From the NCBI GenBank assembly GCA_030762935.1, contig CM060897.1, forward strand, positions 106,730,176-106,794,175: 64,000 bases of DNA, given 5' to 3'. A program made the translations under genes and the position numbers. The stretch is from Hymenopus coronatus (lineage: Eukaryota > Arthropoda > Insecta > Mantodea > Hymenopodidae). The notes under the pieces are model-generated. The model saw nothing but the letters and a program-made list of their open reading frames with translations. It made no database searches and was not told the DNA's origin. Shown here piece by piece: positions 57,130 through 64,000 of the stretch (its first letter is position 1; every line of letters begins with the position of its first letter).

Positions 57130-57460
57130 ACTAGTTTTATGTCGTTTCTACAACAATTTTCAATGTTCCACAAAAATTTCTGATATTGGCACAATATTTC
57201 TGACGTTTTCCATGCTACTTGTTACGTTTTGTAGCATTTCCATATTTTCCTAGATAATGTGATCTCTTTTATAGACTGTCCTTTTACAGTTATGTCATAT
57301 TTTCCCGCCATATTTTGAATCACTTTATGAACATTTCTGCATTCCGTTTCATTATTTTCACAATCCTTTAAAAGGCTTAATGTATCCTTTTTACAAACTT
57401 CTACGTGTTCAGATGCTAACTTCCAGTCTGTCTCAGGGTTTAAATCTAATATAACCTAAC
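57130..57460 (-). pseudogene. LINE ORF1-like relic
   Basis: The minus strand reads open with coding character: LDLNPETDWKLASEHVEV, CKKDTLSLLKDCENNETE, CRNVHKVIQNMAGKYDITV and KGQSIKEITLSRK. One frameshift then gives MEMLQNVTSSMENVRNIV. The helical charged profile resembles ORF1/gag of R1-type LINEs, and its strand matches the RT relic at 53020-55290, but the 450-bp array between them prevents joining them with certainty. No knuckle seen. Confidence 0.4.
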
Positions 57461-57775
57461 TTTTCGTTTCTTCATCTGTTTGATGTGTCTTGTGTAATAT
57501 CTCTCTTTTTGAGGCTAACACTAGTAGAAGGATCTAAGCCTTTGTTGTCAATGTGTTTGTAGTTTAGCGAACATTATATTTCTTCCGTGTTTTATTCGTC
57601 TTTTGTTGTTTCTACAGCCCCTATTCTTTAAAATAAGTTGTATTCTCTAGGATAACTCTAGAATACTGAGCTCGACCTTTTTCGTTGTTGAGGTGGTCGT
57701 GTTAGGTTTTGAGCTGTTAGTATTTTTAGTTTATATTTGTAATTGTTTTTGTATAAGGATAATTAGCATGGGAGG
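57461..57775. other. Spacer, nothing recognised
   Basis: Possibly more ORF1 relic on the minus strand, but not supportable. Confidence 0.3.
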
Positions 57776-57779
57776 TTAG

Positions 57780-58290
57780 GCTCTCTCCTCATTTATACCA
57801 GCTTGAGACAGGCATTACACCCCCCCCCCCCAGGGGCTCACGTTATGTGAGTACGGTTTCGCGTACCCGGGGCACCTGAGCCAGTCGCCCTCAACTTCAC
57901 CTACTCATCCTCGCATGTCATAGCTACGTGCCACTCCTCTTTATGTCAATCTCGTTTCATTCCATACAATGACACGTTCTTCCTCTTCTAGGTTTATTAA
58001 ATTCTTAAGTTTAAGGTCTTTAGGTTTATTAACTCCTGTCTCACCAACAGGGATTTTTCCCATCTCCGAGGTTATTGTCCCATGGTTTCGGCGCAGCTTT
58101 CAACAGCTGTACTCTCCGAAGACCTCGAATGTGAAGGTTGAGTGGACCCTCCTCACTACCCCTTTCGTGCGGCTCTAGGTGCGGAGCCTCTTCGATGTTA
58201 TGTACACTTACCAAGTTCCTAAGGGGTTTCTTTATCTTAACAGGCCCTGCATTCTTCTGCCTTACAGTCATGGTGCTTGCGTTTCCTTTT
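57780..58290 (-). mobile_element. GC-richer LINE 5' region, probable
   Basis: A block of higher GC than its surroundings, with a short C run (about 57820-57831) and minus-strand frames such as KAAPKPWDNNLGDGKNPCW and RVIVWNETRL. Position and orientation fit the 5' untranslated and early ORF1 region of the minus-strand LINE. No family motif is diagnostic. Confidence 0.35.
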
Positions 58291-58715
58291 AGAAACCTTT
58301 ACGCCATTAACATTCTGGTTTTAAGTTTCATTATCCATGAGGTGGTTTGCTCAAATCTGAAACACACAGCCTCTGAAAATTTTAGCTCTGCATACTGGCA
58401 AACACTTTCTTACTTGTGTTAAGGAGTCCATTTTTCAGAACTGTTATGTCCAAAAAAAGCACAATTTACTATTTCGGCTACATCAAAATTTTTCTTAGTA
58501 CAATGTAGTCTGTTAATAATGGCTTTCCAATGTGATGGAGATTATACATTGGGCTAGCTCCTCTGATATTTTTCAATTTTGGCAAGGTCTCTATCACAGG
58601 GTAAGCATGTGACTCCAGAATTTAGAAAACAATGCTCAATTTCTTCAAATTGTATATAAATCAGGTAGCTCCAAATTTACATTATGTTCCAATATTTGTT
58701 CTGAGCTTCACAGTT
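58291..58715. other. Spacer, nothing recognised
   Basis: AT-rich without supported features. Confidence 0.35.
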
Positions 58716-58759
58716 ATCTGAAAATGTAATGAATTTCTCTGGATATGTGCCTTTCGTTT

Positions 58760-58870
58760 TAATACGTCGTATTTTCCTAATACAAGAAGAGATCCCCCCC
58801 CAAATACTGAAGTTCAATATTGGAGGTCCTCTTGCATTCGCGATATTTTCCGAGTACCATGCAAGTTTCA
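58760..58870. repeat. Inverted terminal-repeat-like pair (GGTC-TCTT-ATTCGCG-TATTTTCC)
   Basis: Left piece CGTATTTTCCTAATACAAGAAGAGATCCCCCCCC and right piece GGAGGTCCTCTTGCATTCGCGATATTTTCCG face away from a common centre near 58815. A third related motif, GGGGGTCGTCTTGTATTCGGATAGTTACGGTATTT, is at 60405-60440. The motif resembles ends of some pogo/Tc1-type non-autonomous elements; family not certain. Confidence 0.4.
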
Positions 58871-58984
58871 AACATCGCGGGGACAGCAGTGGCGAAGCCT
58901 GAGAGAAATTGTAAATATTACTACCAAGATTGCAATGTATACGGCGGATTTTGTACGTTTCATTTCGCGCCAAAATTAGCTGTG

Positions 58985-60265
58985 AATATGAGCATTCTCA
59001 TTGCAGATTTATACTGATACATTTTCATTTTCCCCTCTGTCTCTTTCCGTGGCTGAGTGGTTAGACCAATCCCCTCTCGCACAGACGGTCTGGCCCGATC
59101 CCAAGCGAACGCACGTGAAATTTTTGGTGGACAAAGCGACGCAGGGGCGGTTTTCTCCGTGTTCTCCGGTTTCCCCTGCCATCGTACTCCACCGGTGCTC
59201 CATCTTCATTCCATGTATTATCAGTGTCGTCGCCTGCGGTGTCACAAGTAGTAAAAGCGGGCGTTAAACACCATCCAAATAAATATCCCTCTGTCTCTTT
59301 GTGCAACCTTCAACGTGAGTTCAAAATCAAATTCAAAATAGGTAAAACTTTTATGATATATTAAGTACGCTGTCTTAATAAACAACCCCATCCAGAGTTG
59401 TCATTATAACTATGCTGTCGTCACCGCCGCCATCACGTATCTAATCGCAAACATTCCGTACTACCCTCTCCCTATCTCACCACTCAAAACGAGAATTTAC
59501 GCACAAAATCGAATTAGGGAAAACATTTTACAATGTATTATATTAAGTTTGTTGTCTTAATAGCAAATCGCATCCATAATCGTCATTTCAGCTATGCTGC
59601 CGTCACATCCCTATCACTATACACTATGCACATCTCCGTCTCTCTGCCGCTCAAAACGTGAATTATGCGCAAATTCGAATTAGGTAAAACGTTTCGAGAT
59701 ATATTATATTAAGTATGTCGTTTAAATACAAATCGCATTCATAAAAGTCGTTACGCTAAGTTAGCGCCGTCACCACCCGAGCAGAGACATACTGGTACAT
59801 TTCCATGTTCCCTTTTCCATGTATTTTCCGCTGATAATGTGAATTTCTGCGCAAATTCAAATTATGTTACAGTTTTCACGATGTGTCATATTAAGTATGT
59901 TGTCTAAATAGGTAACCATATCTATAATCGTCGTTACAGCTAAGTAAGTATCACTGCTGCCACCACTGCAGCCGTCACGTTCTACCGTCTACATACCGTA
60001 CATTTCCGCACTCCCCTTTCCATCTCTGCCAATCAAAACGTTAACTTCCACGCACATTTAAATTGGTAAAGCTTTTTACAACGGACTGTTTTATTAGATA
60101 TGTTGTCTAAACAAAAAATATTATTCATTATCATTGTTTCAGCTGCACTGCCTTTGTCACAATCACCTTCTTTGATCACACACACAACACATAGGTACAT
60201 AATTTCTGCTCTCTTTCCCACTCTTCTAACCCCCACATGAATGTTTGCATTAATTCAAATTAATT
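58985..60265 (+). repeat. ~165-197-bp tandem array, five to six units
   Basis: Landmark GTAAAAC(T/G)TTT...GATATATTATATTAAGTATGTTGTCTAAAT...AATCGCATCCATAATCGTC...GCTATGCTGCCGTCAC...ATGC(G/A)CAAATTCAAATTA recurs near 59341, 59518, 59683, 59869 and 60066. A partial unit precedes the inserted SINE (58990-59046). Spacing is 177, 165, 186 and 197 bp. No coding. Confidence 0.85.
59047..59286 (+). mobile_element. SINE family 1, young copy with perfect 14-bp target-site duplications
   Basis: Head CCGTGGCTGAGTGGTTAGACC and CCGATCCCAAGCGAACGCACG. Then GGTGGACAAAGCGACGCAGG, TTTTCTCCGTGTTCTCCGGT, CCACCGGTGCTCCATC and AGTAAAAGCGGGCGTTAAAC, ending CCAAATAAATAT. CCCTCTGTCTCTTT flanks both ends exactly (59033-59046 and 59287-59300), within a unit of the ~180-bp array. 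Confidence 0.93.
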
Positions 60266-60271
60266 TAAAAA

Positions 60272-60296
60272 GGGACTTAATCAGCTTAAGTGCCCC
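60272..60296. repeat. Imperfect palindrome GGGACTTAA...TTAAGTGCCCC
   Basis: Two arms of 9-11 nt around TCAGC. Its relation to neighbouring repeats is unknown. Confidence 0.6.
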
Positions 60297-60449
60297 TTAG
60301 TTTTATATATAATGTCTCAACTTTAAATTCTGTTTAATAATTAAGTTATCGTATCTTATTTTTATATAATTAATGTGCTCAATTCCAAAACTAACTTTAA
60401 AAATGGGGGTCGTCTTGTATTCGGATAGTTACGGTATTTCAGAATACAG

Positions 60450-61420
60450 CTCCCAATCTAATCATTGCCTCGTCCTGCAACACTGTGATCCATCACAACA
60501 TATTTCCAGTATTTTGTCCGCAATCATGTGTTTCTATGTTGTATGTTCATAATTGTCTGGAGTAGAAGCCAATGGCAATGGAGCTGCTCAGCTTGGGTGT
60601 GGGCAATGGCAATGTCTGCTGCAAATCTACTGATATGACATGTATGGTTGAATCTTTCTTAGCCAATTTGGAAAACTCATTTAGATTGTACTTCACTGCC
60701 TCAGCATAATGCAAGGCGTGCAGCTAACTTTTCTTCATCTGACCCATTTTCTATCTTTATTTGGCAGGCCACGTGAAGGTCAACTGCAGAAAATTTAAAA
60801 CCTATGTAATATTCTTGACAAAAAATGTTTCTGTATTTACTCGAGATATAACCGGAATGGTTTTCTCCTCACAGTATTGACCAAAATGTTCGTAGTGTTG
60901 ATTGACATTTATTTCACTACCCAAATAAACTCTCTCTGGATTTTGTGATCTAGTATACTGAGATTGATACTTAGGGATGAGCTTTATATAGTCATGGACA
61001 CCATTAACTGCAACAGTCGGGAAAACATTAGGTCTATTATTAAGTTTACTACAATTATCATTGTTCTTATCTTTTATTTATTATATTGTTGATTCGCTCT
61101 ATTGCTGAAGGCTATAGACGATTTCTTATAAACTGCTACTGGCCTTCCATTAACTTTAACTCTAAAAATTAAAGTATTGTTTTCATATTAATTTTCAGTG
61201 GAGTTCTTCTTTTACATTCGTTTTATAGAAATAGTCTCAGTACTACCAAAAAGGTATGCATGTTGTTGATCAAAGTCTCCCAAGTCCCAAAATCTATTGA
61301 AGTTATTCTTAATCTGATTTGCCTCTAATTCAAAGCATATTAAAGGGCATTTACACATGTATCTCAAATTTGTTGAAGCAACTGGTTTACCTTTACCTTC
61401 ACTTCTCCTTTTTTATTTCG
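60450..61420 (-). pseudogene. Relic of a repeat-encoded arthropod protein (probable transposase), decayed
   Basis: Minus-strand pieces in order: SEGKPVASTNLRYMCKCPLI, CFELEANQIKNNFNRFWDLG, DFDQQHAYLFGSTETIS (61400-61220), FRVKVNGRPVAVYKK (61180), PERVYLGSEINVNQHYEHFG (60930), FKFSAVDLHVACQIKIENGS (60800), EAVKYNLNEFSKLAKKDSTI and HVISVDLQQTLPLPTPKLSS (60700-60590). Then FYSRQL-TYNIETHDCGQNTG. I recognise the DLQQTLPTPK...YxRxLxTYN pattern as a multicopy protein of arthropod genomes, probably transposon-encoded, but cannot name the superfamily. Stops and frameshifts throughout. Confidence 0.5.
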
Positions 61421-62610
61421 ATACACCTTCTACATACTTTGCACTCCTTTCTTGATGCAGGTTATTTTATGGGGCTGTTAAATGGAGATCTTCCTAGGAC
61501 AGATTGTTTCTCTTCCCTTCGGGCAGTTCAGGCATAGTTTCATTCTGAAGAAGATTAAACCAATTTAGTATTACTATATACATAATAAAATTACGCAATA
61601 TAATATCAGATATGCAGTAAAATAGCGCAATAGATTCTGTTGTATTCAGAAATTGTCATGTTATTGGTAATTTCAAAATACGTATGCTTTACTGCAAGAT
61701 AATGTTAAGCATCAGTTTTAAATTACTAAGTACTGCGACTTATTTTAAGCAATGAAAGCAACACAGTTTTATATATTAAGGAGTGCCATCAGCATTTATG
61801 AAGAAAGAAAAAACAAGGTAGAAATACATTCAGATGCATGTTGTTTTTATTTTTTAATCATGCTTTTTCTAACCAACACATGTTCATTGATAGTTACAAA
61901 GTAAAAATAGTGCCAAGCAATACTTACCTATATTTCAGATTCTTACTCATATTTCATTGGACCCTGGATCATAATCAGAGCAGGAATCAACAACTCAATC
62001 GTTTAATTTAGTAACAAACTTCGTCTTTCTGCCAGCTATTTTCTGTACACTGCCTTTGCTGCTTGACATTGACTTGTCCTTGTAGAAGATGCATGAATGT
62101 TTAGGGCAAAACCAAATACTGCCATCTGTTGAATTCTGTGTAGAAACACTTGCAATCATATTATTCCCTATAGTCTACACTACAGATAGCATTATTAGTT
62201 CATCTTGACAAAAAATATGACTTGCCACTTTCGTACCGGGACCCCCTCAATTTCACCATTCGTCTATTTTTTAATTATTTTTTTATTTATTTTTTAAATT
62301 TGTTTTTACAGAAATTTGTAGAATTGATACATTATTGGATTTATTCTGATATGTCTGAAGGAATCTTCTTCAAATTAAGGCTCTCCCGACATATTTCGAT
62401 TCCTTAAGAGTAACTGGCTGGGGGTAAAATCGGAATCCATATACTCCATTTCATATTACTAGAGTTTTATTGCTTTAACTAGTACGGGTTCCTCAGCTTT
62501 TGTTGACATTGTAGCTGAGACAGACAAACTCCTTCTGCAACATAAAATTTAAAACATTTGTCTTACTTTATCTGAACAAGTAATTGTGCATATTTTCCAC
62601 ACCTATCCTG
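61421..62610. other. AT-rich region, possible upstream coding remnant
   Basis: The minus strand at 62150-61940 reads CPKHSCIFYKDKSMSSSKGS and VQKIAGRKTKFVTKLNDR before a stop, and a consensus splice donor AG|GTAAGT lies just after it (61922-61929 on the plus strand as ACTTACCT). It might be a 5' exon of the relic at 60450-61420, but the stop before the donor argues against. The rest is featureless. Confidence 0.3.
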
Positions 62611-62615
62611 TAGTG

Positions 62616-63490
62616 TTTACGAGGGGGTTCAATAAGTCCTTAGAAAATCCAAGAAATTACACTCTCAGCACCGAAAAAAGTTTGTCGTTCCTTATTAGGT
62701 CTCTGTTAAACTTTCAGCTTACTTAGCACGTGGTTTTGTTGCCATAGACGATTGAATCAACAATCTTGTGCTTATTTAGAAATATGGTAAAAAACGAGTT
62801 TGGTACGGTGATTAAACACTTCTATTTAAAAGGCTTAACAGCGAAAGAAATAAAAGTCCAATTGAATGAAGTTCATGGCACATTTGCCTCCTGCGTTTGC
62901 AACAATTTATAATTGGATAAATGAATTTAAACATGGCCATACATTCACAAATAAGGAACATCGTTCCGTACGTCCAGTAGAAGCAATTTTCTCCGAAATT
63001 ATTGACAAAATCCAGGATATGGTATTCATTATCGGTGAGTCAAAATTCCCGAAATAGTAAAGGCCACAGGCATATCACAAGGTACAGTGTTCTCAATTTT
63101 ACACTAAAAATAAGGTCTGACAAAGGTCTCGGCAAGATGGGTGCCACGTTTGTACTCAATGGAGAGTAAACGCAATAGCATGATCGATTCGGAAGCTGAT
63201 TTGACAATTTTGCGACGCAATCCTGACGAGTTTCAGCGTCGATACATAACTGTGAATGAAACATGGATACACTACCACACTCCAAAGACAAAAGTACAGT
63301 CGAAACAGAGGTTTTTTTAAAGGTGAACCCGCTTCAGAGAAGGATGAAATCTGCAGACAAGGTGATGGTCTCGGATTTTTCGAATGCACGCGAATGATCT
63401 ACATTAATTACTTACAGAAAGGAAGAATCATGAATTGAGAGGATTATGCACCGTTATTGCACCGGCTGAACGGAGAAATCAAGAAAAATG
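62616..63490 (+). pseudogene. Mariner transposase relic, catalytic Asp lost, truncated by R1
   Basis: Starts with a mariner-like end TTACGAGGGGGTTCAATAAGTCC. A transposase begins at 62784 (MVKNEFGTVIKHFYLKGLTA) with a frameshift near 62885, then IYNWINEFKHGHTFTNKEHR and EIIDKIQDMV. Then DPDEF-type residues with FQRRYITVNETWIHYHTPKT: the first catalytic Asp of VxDETWIH is Asn here (AAT 63255-63257). Later YINYLQKGRIMN and LHRLNGEIKKNV (63440-63490), after which R1 sequence begins. The second and third catalytic regions and the right end are missing. Confidence 0.8.
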
Positions 63491-63492
63491 TC

Positions 63493-64000
63493 TGATTGTA
63501 CCATTCACATGACTTTCTCTATATCTCTGCAACAAATTATTCTTAAAAAGCTTATACTTCTATATACTTCATGCTAATTGAGAAAAAATTTAGCAGAAAT
63601 AGTCTTATTACTTGTTTCCTTGTAAGTAGAAGCTAAATAAGGGGGTATCATAGGTTAAAGTGATAGTCAAAAGCTGGTTGCTATGTTACAGAATCTCCTT
63701 TGTTTGTATGGACAACAGTTGACAAATCCTGTATGAGAAACGTATGCTTTTCAAAGCAGAAACCAAAAAGAGATGAACTCCACGAAAAAAAATGTATATG
63801 ACATAAGTTGTGTGTTTTATTCTGATCTACATTTTTTATGTTGTGAGATTTTGTCTATCTCTTACGGTTTACTAATTATACAAAATTCAATAAAAACCAT
63901 CTAGAATAAAGAGGTCTTTAGAGGCTATTCCCAGAAAATTTAAGATATACATTTTATTTGGCAAGTAAATATCTTAAAAATAAGGGATTTTAATCAAAAT
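63493..64000 (-). mobile_element. R1 dispersed repeat, minus copy running off the window
   Basis: Reverse complement of the 3' part of 51978-52890: ACCATTCACATGACTTTCTC, CAACAAATTATTCTTAAAAAGC, ATGCTAATTGAGAAAAAATT, then GTAAGTAGAAG, and GTTGCTATGT further in. It interrupts the mariner relic. Confidence 0.8.

Overview
The window is AT-rich eukaryotic DNA, most likely from an arthropod. The Kolobok/Mutator-like, mariner, Penelope-like, Ty3/gypsy and I/R1/RTE-type relics and the three tRNA-headed SINE families are typical of arthropod repeat-rich intergenic DNA; the species cannot be fixed from sequence alone. I see no intact host gene. Almost everything recognisable is a transposable element, a tandem array or a decayed coding relic. 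The one long intact reading frame (583 codons, minus strand, 19977-21728) is a transposase inside a complete DNA transposon with matching terminal inverted repeats and TTAA target duplications.

Layout. 1-7 kb: one Ty3/gypsy element split by an inversion (plus-strand protease/RT start at 1-735, minus-strand RT-RNase H-integrase at 3.3-5.27 kb), three pieces of a dispersed repeat called R1 here, a SINE, and an IS630/Tc1-like transposase relic interrupted by R1. 7.4-12.0 kb: an old array of ~140-bp units with two SINE pieces and a LINE 3' end inserted. 12.0-13.3 kb: a degenerate ~12-bp TTAAAA-CTC-type array. 13.3-14.1 kb: a GC-richer LTR/promoter-like block. 14.2-15.4 kb: a small tandem array with nested SINEs. 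15.4-19.1 kb: mostly featureless. 19.1-22.5 kb: a minisatellite holding the intact Kolobok-like transposon. 22.6-24.6 kb: a second gypsy relic (minus). 25.6-26.8 kb: an unrecognised coding relic broken by a SINE. 27.3-30.7 kb: an almost complete RTE-like LINE. 30.7-46.9 kb: relics of C2H2 zinc-finger coding sequence at four places, into and around which a gypsy gag, a Penelope-like element, mariners, LINEs and SINEs have inserted. 46.9-51.7 kb: a nearly full-length I-like LINE (minus). 52-52.9 kb: an R1 copy. 53-58.3 kb: an R1-clade-like LINE (minus) with RNase H, a ~450-bp tandem array and an ORF1-like relic. 59-60.3 kb: a ~180-bp tandem array with a young SINE. 60.4-62.2 kb: relic of a repeat-encoded protein. 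62.6-64 kb: a dead mariner truncated by another R1 copy.

There is no operon-like cooperation between genes. The value of the window is its stratigraphy. SINEs and LINE ends carry target-site duplications that date and orient insertions. One gypsy/R1 pair records an inversion that reads as whole again when ~4.5 kb is flipped. One transposon looks structurally complete.
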